NCBI GenBank assembly: GCA_023429135.1
Contig: JAEYWD010000006.1
Coordinates: 1-64,000 of the forward strand
Direction: 5' to 3'
Origin: Bacteroidota bacterium
GTDB lineage: Bacteria; Bacteroidota; Bacteroidia; Bacteroidales; JAAUTT01
DNA length: 64,000 nucleotides
In this document: piece after piece, positions 54,744 through 64,000 of the stretch
Numbering within the stretch: position 1 is the stretch's first letter
Layout: every line of letters begins with the position of its first letter
The notes under the pieces: model-generated
Seen by the model: the letters and a program-made list of their open reading frames with translations, nothing else
Told to the model about the DNA's origin: nothing
The model's database searches: none
Program-made: the position numbers and the translations under genes

Positions 54744-57146
54744 CTAATTCTGAAATTTCACAACCATTTTTTTACCCGAATAGGGAACCTCTTTATCGTA
54801 TTTGACTGCGTTACCGGTTCCTGTTCCTTTATCTTTAGTAACCAGAACGATATTAAATTTCCTGTCGGTTATCACCCCCGGGAAAGATCCTTTCCGTTCG
54901 CCAATAGTTAATGTTTTACCGGCATTGTTCCAGCTAAAGGTAATGGTGGAATAAAGACCTTTCTCGTAATTGTAGTTGTCGTTTTCATCTTCGTACAAGG
55001 TAAACTCACCGTTAGCACCTTCGTACACCCTTATTTCGAGGTTATCCCATTTCTTTTCGGAAGCATATTGAACTTTTGGGCCAAATGGCATTACAGAACC
55101 AGCTTTCACATAAAGTGGAATAATATCCAGAGGACATTCTTTGTTGATTCTTTGTCCGCCAGCTAACTTCTCCCCAGTCCAGAAATCAACCCAATCGCAT
55201 CCTTTAGGCAAATACACTTCCTTCGATTTGACGATACTGAAATCTTCCTTTCCATCTTTTGTGTACATAGAATTTGTAACCGGGCAAACCAGCAACGACC
55301 GGCCAAACATATATTCGTCGTTAATATCCAGAGCTTGTTTGTCATGAGCAAAATCCATTACCAATGCACGCATAAAGGTTGAGTGGTTGGCTGTTACATC
55401 CCACGAAGTACTGTAAATGTAAGGTAAAAGGCTGTACCGAAAATTGATATATTTTTCATCGGAATCGTAGATTTTGTCTCCTTTTCTACCAAACTGGTAA
55501 ATTTCGCGTGGAGAACCTTCTCCATGCGAACGCATCATGGGGCAAAAAGTACCGAATTGTATCCAACGTGCATGAAGCTCCCGATAGTCGGGGTTCTGAA
55601 GAGGATTCTTAAAATTCCAGAGAAAGAAGCCGCCTATATCGGAGTTCCACTGGGGAATGGCGCAGAGTGAAAAGTTTAATCCTGCAGAGATCTGGTTACG
55701 TAGAGTTTCCCAGGAAGCTACAATATCGCCCGACCAGGTATTGGCTCCATACCGCTGTTGACCGGCAAATGCAGAGCGGGTAAGGATAAAAATCCGCTTA
55801 TCAGCCGATACCGCACGCTGATGCTCCGAAACACCCCCCACAGTCACTAAAGGAAAAACATTGCGAACCTTGCGGAAAGAGCCCAGGTATGTCTTTGAAT
55901 CGAAGTCGCCGGGTTTGGGGTTAAAATGATCAGGTTCGGAAGAGTCCATCCACCAGCCATCAATCCCTATAGAGAATAATCCCTTGTTCAGGTATTTCCA
56001 GTAAATTTCGCGGGCATCGGGGTTAAATGGATCGTAAACACGAACTCCAGAAGGATAGTCCATGTTGGGCGGCCATTTTTCCGAACCGGATTGCGGCCAT
56101 GTGTCGAAGTTAAAAAGTGCGCCAATTTTGTCGAGTTCTCTGTATTGCTTAGTCATAGGACCAAAAGAGTTCCATACGGAAATAATTATGTGCGCATTCA
56201 AACTATGAACATCGGCAACCATTTTTTTCGGATCGTAAAACTCAGGATTTAGAAATTCCATGGCATTCCACAGATAATTGTTGCCCCAGTATTGCCAGTC
56301 CTGAATTATTCCATCGAGAGGGACTCCAAGCTCGCGATACTTTTTAACTACATTCACCAGTTCGTCCTGACTTTTATAGCGTTCCTTGCTTTGCCAGTAA
56401 CCATAGGTCCAGAGCGGAAACATTGGAGCCTTACCGGTAAGGTCGCGCATACAGGCAATCACGCCATCGGCATTTCCTCCGTACATAAAGTAATAATCGA
56501 TACAATCGCCCACCTCCGACGTGAAAGAAGTACTTGCTTCATTATCCTCAAAAATGGTTGGAGAGTAGTTATCCCAGAATAACCCGTACCCTTTAACCGA
56601 CTGAAAAAATGGGATATAATCGTCTGTATTTCCCTGAACCATATTCAGTTTCAGGTTGCGTTGCACCATTTCCCCCTGTTGTTGCTGTCCTAAACCGTAT
56701 ATGGCCTCCTCCTTATCCAGGACAAACGACTGATTAACAGAACATGTCCTTATGCCGGCATCATCAATATTATTAAATACCGCACCCGAAGCTTTTTCGT
56801 TCAACAGCATCTGACCTGTTGCAGACCTGAAAGAAAGCCTGCCATTTTCAAGATTTAAAACCACCTGAAGATTTCTGCTTTTCAAATAAATATTAGTTCC
56901 CTGTTGTTTTAGGCTAAATTCTGTTTTAACAGGAGTTTTAATTACTGCTAAACTTTGTTTATTAACAGTTCCAGTCTCAGGCCATTTCAAGACTCTTACA
57001 GTGGTTGAGTTGCAAAACTGAATTTCAATAGTGCCAGTTGAGATCACTGCTTTAATACCTGAAGCTGTTTTCTGGTAAGTTTGAGCATTACCGTTAATAG
57101 CTAGGATAATAACAGTTAAAGCGATAATAAAAAAGTGTTTATTCAT
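54744..57146 (-). CDS. Glycoside hydrolase family 31 (probable alpha-xylosidase)
   Basis: An 800-residue exported enzyme with a signal peptide (residues 1-21, ending NGNA). N-terminal beta-sandwich (about 25-230), GH31 barrel (about 240-600) with nucleophile Asp401 (GWWMDSSEPDH) and acid/base Asp474 (NTWSGDIVASW), and C-terminal beta domains (DUF5110-like, about 690-790). The IIQDWQYWG and PMFPLWTYGYWQSKERY segments are typical of alpha-xylosidases. The PA14 insert of some xyloglucan GH31 enzymes is not seen. It would remove alpha-xylosyl from oligosaccharide ends. It heads the hydrolase operon, divergent from susC. Confidence 0.87.
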   Translation of the reverse strand: MNKHFFIIALTVIILAINGNAQTYQKTASGIKAVISTGTIEIQFCNSTTVRVLKWPETGTVNKQSLAVIKTPVKTEFSLKQQGTNIYLKSRNLQVVLNLENGRLSFRSATGQMLLNEKASGAVFNNIDDAGIRTCSVNQSFVLDKEEAIYGLGQQQQGEMVQRNLKLNMVQGNTDDYIPFFQSVKGYGLFWDNYSPTIFEDNEASTSFTSEVGDCIDYYFMYGGNADGVIACMRDLTGKAPMFPLWTYGYWQSKERYKSQDELVNVVKKYRELGVPLDGIIQDWQYWGNNYLWNAMEFLNPEFYDPKKMVADVHSLNAHIIISVWNSFGPMTKQYRELDKIGALFNFDTWPQSGSEKWPPNMDYPSGVRVYDPFNPDAREIYWKYLNKGLFSIGIDGWWMDSSEPDHFNPKPGDFDSKTYLGSFRKVRNVFPLVTVGGVSEHQRAVSADKRIFILTRSAFAGQQRYGANTWSGDIVASWETLRNQISAGLNFSLCAIPQWNSDIGGFFLWNFKNPLQNPDYRELHARWIQFGTFCPMMRSHGEGSPREIYQFGRKGDKIYDSDEKYINFRYSLLPYIYSTSWDVTANHSTFMRALVMDFAHDKQALDINDEYMFGRSLLVCPVTNSMYTKDGKEDFSIVKSKEVYLPKGCDWVDFWTGEKLAGGQRINKECPLDIIPLYVKAGSVMPFGPKVQYASEKKWDNLEIRVYEGANGEFTLYEDENDNYNYEKGLYSTITFSWNNAGKTLTIGERKGSFPGVITDRKFNIVLVTKDKGTGTGNAVKYDKEVPYSGKKMVVKFQN

Positions 57147-57954
57147 AAGGATAAATAAAGAGGTATATTCAAAATTAGTTTTTACCTGATGGGAAAGACA
57201 ACATAGTTGATCTATTGATTTTCACTTAAACAGCTTCCTAAAATATTCGACAACCTGTTTTGGTGCGTTCGTTACATTTTCACATGATCTTAGTTAGCAG
57301 TTTTAACAAAAGTTTTAATATGATTTATTTTCGTTTCAAAAAAACAAAAGAAAGTATTTCTGAAGTTAATCCGAAAGTTCCAGTTCAAATGTATACTAAG
57401 GCTTACAAAAGGATTTTCAAATTTTGAACGAATACTATAAAAATTATTACATTTTAAATATTTCCTTTTCTTTTTAAAAATTTACCATATCATTCAAGTA
57501 ATTCAATGTTAATTAATTAACAAAAGCCATGTATTTTATTCCCCACATGCGAAGATTCTTATTATGTCTCTTTAAGGACTTTTATTAATACTTGCCCCTA
57601 GGTTACAACAAAGAGCATTTAATCAATAATTTAACTCAAATTATCCAATTATTTAAAAATAGATTGAGATAATTTTCGACCACTTATAAAAGCTTTCTGA
57701 GACTATATTTTAAATAATGAGATTTTGGTTATAACAGCCAACAGTATAGGCTATATACATTTGACAAGGCAATTTACTAACACCAGACTACTATTATTAA
57801 AATGAAACTAATTAAAACATCACCCCTCGAACCAGGATTTGGTTTTCAAATTCACAAAGTCAGTCTAATAATTAATCGTGAGTTTCAGACATGTTTTTTA
57901 CAAGCATATAAAGATTTGGGATTTTACTACTATTAATTAAAACAATTAAATTCT
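57147..57954. promoter_or_regulatory. 808-bp AT-rich divergent control region of the PUL
   Basis: This separates the GH31 operon from susC and holds no gene. It must contain promoters for both directions. I see no certain promoter or regulator site; a weak AAGATTTG (one base off TAnnTTTG) lies near 57910. No regulator (HTCS, SusR, ECF sigma/anti-sigma) is in the window. Confidence 0.4.
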
Positions 57955-60900
57955 ATGACAGAAAAGTTCAAATTTAAGGATTCAACTCAATCCTTATTCA
58001 GGCCAGGAAAAGGCTTGAAGTTTTCAATCGTTTTTCTTGCACTATCTCTATTAGTGCAGTTTATTACTCCCCCTGAAGTGTTTTCTCAGGAATTAGCTAA
58101 ACATAAAGTAGTTGGTAAAGTTATTGGTACATCTGATAACAATGCAATTCCCGGTGCCAATATACGAGTTAAAGGTACCACTATTGGTACAGTTACGGAT
58201 ATGAACGGTAATTTTTCTCTTGATGTCGATGAAAATGCGGTTATCGTTATCTCTTACATAGGCTATGTGTCGGAAGAAATATCAGTAGCAGGTAAAACTT
58301 CAATTGAGGTTAAACTTGTTGAGGATATTTCAAATCTACAAGATGTGGTGGTAATTGGTTACGGTACCAAAAAGCGTAAAGATGTTACCGGTGCTATTTC
58401 TTCCGTTACCAGCGAAGAGATTATGAAATCCCAACCGGTAACCATTGAACAGGCTTTACAGGGTAAAATTGCAGGGATGGTTGTAAACCAGATATCGGGA
58501 CAACCCGGAGGAGCTGTATCCGTGCAGGTTCGCGGGTTAACTTCATTCGGTGGCGGAGAGCCATTATATGTATTAGATGGTGTTATACTTAAAGGGCTTA
58601 CTACAATAGATGGTTGGAGAACACGTTCCAATGCACTTGCCGGTTTAAATCCTTCCGAAATAGAATCGGTTGATGTTTTAAAAGATGCCTCCGCAACAGC
58701 AATCTACGGATCAATGGGTACCGATGGGGTAATTATCATTACTACCAAAAGAGGTAAATCGGGTGCTCCAAAAATCACTTATGAGTTTAATACCGGGTTC
58801 CAGCAATTACCTAAAAAACTTCCTGTGATGGATTTAAAGGAGTATGCCACCTTTATTAACGACAGAACAGCTACAGGTATCGGATGGGATTGGGATACAA
58901 GGGATGCTTTGGCCAATCCTCAATATTTAGGCAAGGGCACCGACTGGCAGGAAGAAATGTTCAGAAACGCCCCACTGACCAATCATAATATTTCAGTTAG
59001 TGGAGGTGATACCAGAACACAATATTTCTTATCAGCTTCATATTCCGACCAGGAAGGTATTGCGGTGGGTTCAAAGTTTAAGCGCATGTCAGTTCGTTTA
59101 AATCTGGATAATAAAACTACCGATTGGTTAAAAATTGGAACCAGTCTTCAGTTGGTTAATTTAGATAATAATGTAACAACTACCGACGGAGAATTAATTC
59201 AAAAAACTCTTAGCCAGACTCCGGATATAGCACTTCAAAACCCTGACGGCAGTTGGGGAGGAAGATACGATGGTAACGGCTGGATTGCCGCCGTACCAAA
59301 TCCCATTGCCATGGCCACCATTAATAAAGATAACATAAATACAAAACAGGCTTTTGGTAGTCTTTATGCGGAAGTTACTCTTGCAAGGGGATTAGTTTTG
59401 AGAAATGAAGCTTCGGCAAACTTTTCACTTGCCGCTGAAAGTAAATTCAGCCCTAATTATACTATGGGGTTATTATCAAAACTCATGAACGATGGTTCAT
59501 ACAACACATCACAGGGGCTTTATACCGAAGTTAAAAACTACCTTAGTTATAACCACCTGTTTGCAAGCATATTCAGCGTAAATGCCATGGTTGGACATGA
59601 GGCTTCAATAAACAAATCGGAAGGTGTAAATGCCGCCCGTTCTAATTTCCCATCGAACAATGTGCAGGTTATCGGCTCAGGAGATGCCACCACGGCCACA
59701 AATGGAGGTAGTAAAGGTCAATCTGCGATGGAATCATATTTTGGTCGTCTGGACCTTTCTATTAACGACAAATATCTGATAACCGGGACAATCCGTGAGG
59801 ATGGTTCGTCAAAGTATTCTTCGAACAATCGTTGGATAATGTCCTATTCAGGTGCCCTTGCTTGGAAATTGAACAATGAACAATTTTTAAAAGGTATATC
59901 AGCGATAAGCGAACTTAAACTTCGTATTGGCTATGGTTTGACCAATAAAAACGGAGGAAGGGATTATGCTTATGCTTCTACCCTGGGTACAGTAGCTACC
60001 GGGTTAACAGGTATCGCACAGATGTCTAAAAATATTGGAAACCCTGACCTCAAATGGGAGCAAACAAAAAATGCCAATATAGGTTTGGACGGTGCGTTTT
60101 TTAATTCACGCATCAATTTCTCCATCGATTTTTACGACAAAAGAACTGATCGCCTTACCATGCAGGCTTCATTACCCCGGTACACCGGAACAGCTTCGGG
60201 CTGGAATCCGGGCGCCTTGGATGCACCATATATAAACGTGGGATCAATGGATAACAAAGGTTTTGACTTTAGAATAAGTTCCACAAACATCAAAGGGAAC
60301 GATTTAACCTGGAGAACCGACCTGACGGTATCCCGTAACTTTAACAAGGTTTTAAAACTTAATAACGACGGCGCTCCTATTATGGGAAGCAAGAGCAAAA
60401 CAATAATCGGAAGATCTCTTGGTGAATTTTATGGCTATGTAGTAGAAGGCGTTTATGCAAATCCTGTTGACTTTTTGGGAGACCCTGAAAAAGGTATAAA
60501 TCCTGTAGCCCGTCCGGTGGACAGTAACGGAAATATGTATCCTGTCGGTACTGCAAATGGTAGTGTTTGGTATGGCGATTTCAAATTTAAAGATATAAAC
60601 GGAGATGGCGTAATCGATACCAAAGACCAAACCTTCCTGGGTTCCCCGCTTCCTAAAGTTCAGCTTGGGTTAAATAACTCGTTTTCATATAAAAATTTCG
60701 ACCTGAACATATTTCTTACTGCCAACTACGGCAATAAAATTTATAATCAATTACGCGTAACAGGTGAGGACCCTCTTACAAGTTCAGGTTACCTCAAGGA
60801 TTTAAAAAATTACGCAAAACTAGGGTTGATTGACACTGAAGGTTCTGCAACAGATGTTAACAATGTATACGTTATAAACCCCGGCACTAAAATACATGGA

Positions 60901-61200
60901 AACAGGAATGACAGAACTAACGGCAACGACAGGAACTCGGACCTGTATATCGAAGATGGTTCTTTTATAAAGTGTAAAAACATTTCCTTAGGCTATACCG
61001 TACCTCAGAATCTAATCAACAAAGTCCATATCAGTTCCTTACGTGTGTATGTAAATGTGTCTAATGCATTTACTATCACCAAATATAAAGGTATGGATCC
61101 TGAAATTGGTTCCTGGGATCCCATTAACGCAGGTTTAGATTACGGCTTCTATCCCCAACCAAGGGTGTTTATGTTTGGATTAAACATTTCGTTAAACTAA
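57955..61200 (+). CDS. SusC/RagA-type TonB-dependent outer-membrane transporter
   Basis: A 1081-residue transporter. Signal peptide near 20-45, CarboxypepD_reg-like domain (about 50-125, VVGKVIGTSDNNAIPGANIRV), a TonB box region, plug (about 130-250) with the SusC signature YGTKKRKDVTGAISSV, then ALQGKIAGMVV and SATAIYGSMGTDGVIIITTKRG, and a long barrel ending FGLNISLN. It pumps oligosaccharides into the periplasm with energy from TonB, under the SusD lid encoded 14 bp downstream. The N-terminal extension before the signal peptide is long; a later start has no good candidate ATG. Confidence 0.95.
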   Translation: MTEKFKFKDSTQSLFRPGKGLKFSIVFLALSLLVQFITPPEVFSQELAKHKVVGKVIGTSDNNAIPGANIRVKGTTIGTVTDMNGNFSLDVDENAVIVISYIGYVSEEISVAGKTSIEVKLVEDISNLQDVVVIGYGTKKRKDVTGAISSVTSEEIMKSQPVTIEQALQGKIAGMVVNQISGQPGGAVSVQVRGLTSFGGGEPLYVLDGVILKGLTTIDGWRTRSNALAGLNPSEIESVDVLKDASATAIYGSMGTDGVIIITTKRGKSGAPKITYEFNTGFQQLPKKLPVMDLKEYATFINDRTATGIGWDWDTRDALANPQYLGKGTDWQEEMFRNAPLTNHNISVSGGDTRTQYFLSASYSDQEGIAVGSKFKRMSVRLNLDNKTTDWLKIGTSLQLVNLDNNVTTTDGELIQKTLSQTPDIALQNPDGSWGGRYDGNGWIAAVPNPIAMATINKDNINTKQAFGSLYAEVTLARGLVLRNEASANFSLAAESKFSPNYTMGLLSKLMNDGSYNTSQGLYTEVKNYLSYNHLFASIFSVNAMVGHEASINKSEGVNAARSNFPSNNVQVIGSGDATTATNGGSKGQSAMESYFGRLDLSINDKYLITGTIREDGSSKYSSNNRWIMSYSGALAWKLNNEQFLKGISAISELKLRIGYGLTNKNGGRDYAYASTLGTVATGLTGIAQMSKNIGNPDLKWEQTKNANIGLDGAFFNSRINFSIDFYDKRTDRLTMQASLPRYTGTASGWNPGALDAPYINVGSMDNKGFDFRISSTNIKGNDLTWRTDLTVSRNFNKVLKLNNDGAPIMGSKSKTIIGRSLGEFYGYVVEGVYANPVDFLGDPEKGINPVARPVDSNGNMYPVGTANGSVWYGDFKFKDINGDGVIDTKDQTFLGSPLPKVQLGLNNSFSYKNFDLNIFLTANYGNKIYNQLRVTGEDPLTSSGYLKDLKNYAKLGLIDTEGSATDVNNVYVINPGTKIHGNRNDRTNGNDRNSDLYIEDGSFIKCKNISLGYTVPQNLINKVHISSLRVYVNVSNAFTITKYKGMDPEIGSWDPINAGLDYGFYPQPRVFMFGLNISLN

Positions 61201-61214
61201 TTAAATTTAAGATT

Positions 61215-62813
61215 ATGAACATAAAATCGAAAATATTATATTCTTTGCTTGCCATTGCCGGTCTTTTAGGATCGTGCAGTAAAGATTTTCTCGACCGTCC
61301 ACCCCTATCAGAGATTAGTTCTGAGAATTTTTATCAGACAACCAGCGATTTAAGATTGGCAACTGCCGCGTTATATGCCGGCAGCCCATGGGCAGAATGG
61401 ACTTACAGCAGTTACTTACCGGTAGGCGAAGTAACCAGCGGAAATATGGTATTAGGCTGGAATGCAGATGCAATTCAATTCAATACTTTCTCAATTACTG
61501 CTTTGAATGGAGGATTAATGGCAAACTGGAATGGTATGTATAAGGTTATTGCACATTGCAACACCACTATCAATAATATTCTGGAAAAAACCCCTGCATC
61601 AGTATCTGATTTAGACAAAAATGCAGCTCTTGCCGAAACCAGATTTATACGGGCTTATGCATACTACAACCTGGCAATGCTGTGGCAGGATGTTCCAATC
61701 ATTGAGGATAACCGCAAACTGGTAAATTCCCCTTTGGTATACCGGAATAAAGTAGAAGATGTTTTCCAGTTTGTAATCAATGATCTCACATTTGCTGTGA
61801 TGCACCTTCCTGCAACTGATCAGAAGGGACGGCTCACAACTTGGTCGGCTCAAGGTATGCTGGCTAAAGTGTATTTATCATTTGCTGGTTTAAAATCACA
61901 GGGATCAGGTACCCGCGTTCAGGAATACCTTGATTTAGCCAAAGCACTTGCGGGAAGTGTATGTAAAAACAGCGGTTTGGAATTGTTGGATAACTATGCC
62001 GATCTTTTCAAAACCAAGAATAACGATAATCGGGAATCATTATTTGCCCTTCAATGGGATGCCAGTACCAGTGGATGGTTATCAGGTAATATGCTCCAGA
62101 TATACTCTGCCGGTGGCACCGAAATATCTGCAAACGGACAAGGTGGATGGTTTTCCATTAATCCAAGCTATAACATGTACCTGCAATACTCGGAAAAAGA
62201 CAGCATCCGTCGTAAAGCCACTTTTATGTTAAAGAATGACTATTATCCCGAGTTAAATGCTGCCGGCGGAGGATTCACATTTACAGGCACTTCAGGCTTA
62301 AAGAAACATATTATCGGCACAAACAAGGATAACAGCGCTCCACTTATGACACTGACCTCTTCAGCCGAACACAATTCTCTATTAAGACTTGCCGATATAT
62401 ACCTGGTATATGCTGAGGCTATTCTTGGCAACAATGCATCTACATCCAACGCCGATGCGCTCCTGTATTTCAATAAGGTAAGAACAAGGGCAGGGCTTGA
62501 CCCGGTTTCGACACTCGATTTTGACGCCCTTTTAAAAGAAAGAAGAATTGAACTTGCTGCTGAAGGACAATATTGGTTCGACCTGGTAAGCCTTTCATTT
62601 TATAACTCTCAAAAGGCCGTTAATATTCTTAACAGTCAGGAACGTGTCCCTATCAAAATTGAAGGCGATGCAGTAAGCGCTAGTGACCCCTATGCAGAGA
62701 TTACCCCTGCCACTGCAACAACATTTAAATTCCCTATACCCGAATCGGAAGTAACAGCCAATCCATTGTTAACTGAACCTCCGGTATCCTATTCATTTCA
62801 AAATACAAAATAA
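61215..62813 (+). CDS. SusD/RagB-type surface glycan-binding lipoprotein
   Basis: A 532-residue lipoprotein: signal and lipobox LLGSCSKDFLDRPP (Cys21), SusD-like N-domain with TPR helices (AETRFIRAYAYYNLAMLWQDVP) and the RagB/SusD C-domain (LLRLADIYLVYAEAIL, LLKERRIELAAEGQYWFDLV). It captures glycans at the cell surface and closes over SusC. It follows susC by 14 bp and precedes a TIG-repeat surface protein gene by 8 bp. Confidence 0.95.
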   Translation: MNIKSKILYSLLAIAGLLGSCSKDFLDRPPLSEISSENFYQTTSDLRLATAALYAGSPWAEWTYSSYLPVGEVTSGNMVLGWNADAIQFNTFSITALNGGLMANWNGMYKVIAHCNTTINNILEKTPASVSDLDKNAALAETRFIRAYAYYNLAMLWQDVPIIEDNRKLVNSPLVYRNKVEDVFQFVINDLTFAVMHLPATDQKGRLTTWSAQGMLAKVYLSFAGLKSQGSGTRVQEYLDLAKALAGSVCKNSGLELLDNYADLFKTKNNDNRESLFALQWDASTSGWLSGNMLQIYSAGGTEISANGQGGWFSINPSYNMYLQYSEKDSIRRKATFMLKNDYYPELNAAGGGFTFTGTSGLKKHIIGTNKDNSAPLMTLTSSAEHNSLLRLADIYLVYAEAILGNNASTSNADALLYFNKVRTRAGLDPVSTLDFDALLKERRIELAAEGQYWFDLVSLSFYNSQKAVNILNSQERVPIKIEGDAVSASDPYAEITPATATTFKFPIPESEVTANPLLTEPPVSYSFQNTK

Positions 62814-62821
62814 GAACGCTT

Positions 62822-64000
62822 ATGAAGAAGATATTATCATATCACATTTATACCTTGCTGCTATTATGTATTGCAGCCGGGCTTGTAATACTGTCTTCCT
62901 GTGAAAAGGAAAATACTGATCCTCCCAGCATTTCGTATGTACGAAATTATGCTGCTTCGCCTAACGATACCATCCTGAACTCGGTAAGTGCTAACCAGTG
63001 GGTAGTGCTGATTGGTAAAAACTTAGGTGGAGTTACCAGGGCATTATTTGGCACCACTCCTGCTACTATTAATAATACATTATTTTCGGATACATGTATT
63101 GTTATTCAGATACCGGAAATACCCTTTCAGACAATTCCCCGTAATGCGTTGAATGCAATTACTGTTGTAAATGAACATGGAACTGCCACCTATAATATTA
63201 GTATCACCGGCACCCCCATTATTACACAGGTTAAAAACTATGCCGCTACTCCTAATGATACAGTGGTTAACGCTATCGTGCCAAATCAGAAAATTACTTT
63301 ATTAGGTTATAACCTTAAAGAGGCCACACAAATAACATTTCAGGGCATTGCGGTTAACATAACAGATGTTCAATTCACTGATTCAACTGCTGTTGTGCAG
63401 GTACCTACTGACCTGTCGGGCGCAGAGGCCTCTCTGTCAAACATGATCAGCGTTACAAACAGAATTGGAACTGGAACTTTTGGAATCCGGATTATCGGGC
63501 CTCCTTTAGTCTTAAGTATTTCCCATGAAATACCAAAAGAAGGCGATTCTGTTTATATTTATGGAAATAACCTTTCTTCTGTTCAGGCATTGACCTTTGC
63601 CGGGGCAACAATTTCCTCCTTTAAAGAAAACGCCGACGGATCACGTCTTGGATTTATTTCTCCAGCCTTGTCAGATGCGGGCCCAGTTAGCATTACTACC
63701 CTGGCAGGTTCGTTTACTACTGCTTTTAAAGTTAATGACATAAACTTTATTAACGCAGGTGGATTGGGCATTTTAGGTAATATGGAATGGAGCAACCATT
63801 TTGGCTGGGCATGGTGGGGAGGATCTGTTGATCTTACCAGTTCAGACCCAAATTCCGGATGGCCTTCCTATAATGCTACCTACGGAGTTGGAACAGGAAT
63901 GTACCTGGTATATAAAAGTCCTGTTTTAAATGCTGGCGAGGGTAGTGATGGTAATGCTATCCGCCTTGGTGAATATGAATGGGTGCCTGCCGAAAATCGA
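62822..64000 (+). CDS. Surface glycan-binding protein (TIG repeats), cut by the window end
   Basis: 393 codons are open to the window edge without a stop. A lipoprotein signal ends LSSC (Cys27). Three TIG/IPT Ig-like repeats follow (about 35-135, 135-230, 230-305); the first two share NYAAxPNDTxxN. Then a C-terminal domain begins (FINAGGLGILGNMEWSNHFG, WWGGSVDLTSSDPNSGW). This layout is that of SGBP-B proteins, such as the xyloglucan-binding one of Bacteroides ovatus. It helps SusD bind the polysaccharide at the cell surface. The family is inferred from architecture; the ligand is not shown. Confidence 0.8.
   Translation, partial: MKKILSYHIYTLLLLCIAAGLVILSSCEKENTDPPSISYVRNYAASPNDTILNSVSANQWVVLIGKNLGGVTRALFGTTPATINNTLFSDTCIVIQIPEIPFQTIPRNALNAITVVNEHGTATYNISITGTPIITQVKNYAATPNDTVVNAIVPNQKITLLGYNLKEATQITFQGIAVNITDVQFTDSTAVVQVPTDLSGAEASLSNMISVTNRIGTGTFGIRIIGPPLVLSISHEIPKEGDSVYIYGNNLSSVQALTFAGATISSFKENADGSRLGFISPALSDAGPVSITTLAGSFTTAFKVNDINFINAGGLGILGNMEWSNHFGWAWWGGSVDLTSSDPNSGWPSYNATYGVGTGMYLVYKSPVLNAGEGSDGNAIRLGEYEWVPAENR

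Noticed and set aside
57147..57954. A gene in the 808-bp gap before susC
   Set aside because: No ORF with coding character on either strand; AT-rich with many stops.

Overview
The window reads as chromosomal DNA of a Bacteroidota, most likely a Bacteroidales-type anaerobe or microaerophile. The evidence is a SusC/SusD pair with a surface glycan-binding lipoprotein, a FeoA-FeoB fusion followed by a FeoB-associated Cys-rich peptide, a DUF5103 type IX secretion plug protein, PD40/OmpA envelope proteins, a DUF3276 (PUR-like) protein, a Bacteroidetes HU-like/DUF4469 protein (broken here), and TAnnTTTG-type promoter elements. All calls are from reading the sequence; no database search was run.

Layout. 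0-3.3 kb: DUF3276 protein, thiamine-binding-like protein, ceramidase-like membrane-anchored protein, conserved hypothetical. 3.3-7.1 kb: iron/metal group (FeoAB, Cys-rich peptide, HMA lipoprotein, DUF456). 7.3-9.1 kb: RRM protein, ornithine carbamoyltransferase and a REP-like element. 9.2-12.6 kb: lipoprotein, DUF1080-PHP fusion and T9SS plug protein, followed by a concentric nested palindrome. 12.9-18.3 kb: DUF2007/zinc-ribbon protein, ICMT-like methyltransferase, a glycosyltransferase fused to a degenerate sugar-phosphate transferase, 2-oxoacid dehydrogenase E2 and a TfoX-like protein. 18.3-22.1 kb: two tandem TPR/PD40 envelope proteins, the second ending in OmpA.

22.1-31.2 kb is an accessory island and the most interesting part. 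It encodes an HTH regulator, three short double-glycine leader peptides sharing the leader signature ELD-x2-EM-x4-GG, an outer-membrane CarboxypepD_reg-like protein, a small membrane protein (possible immunity), an HlyD-type adaptor and a C39 peptidase ABC exporter. The peptide genes lie in two places. Each is preceded by the same palindrome (ACTGCAA-N5-TTGCAGT), probably a shared operator. The island shows rearrangement scars: a decayed 5' end of hlyD upstream of the third peptide, a decayed 3' end of the OmpA gene at the far edge, and a DNA-binding-protein gene stopped at codon 4.

32.1-40.3 kb: a glycogen/trehalose operon (GlgX, TreZ, and a TreY-MalQ fusion) that would debranch alpha-glucan, convert its ends to trehalose and recycle short maltodextrins. 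40.3-48.2 kb: two sensor histidine kinases without response regulators, a tandem UspA protein and DnaK. 48.4-64.0 kb: a polysaccharide utilization locus with GH31, GH127-like and GH3 enzymes leftwards and SusC, SusD and a TIG-repeat surface glycan-binding protein rightwards (the last cut by the window edge). The combination suggests a hemicellulose such as arabinosylated xyloglucan. No tRNA, rRNA, CRISPR array, transposase or integrase was recognised.
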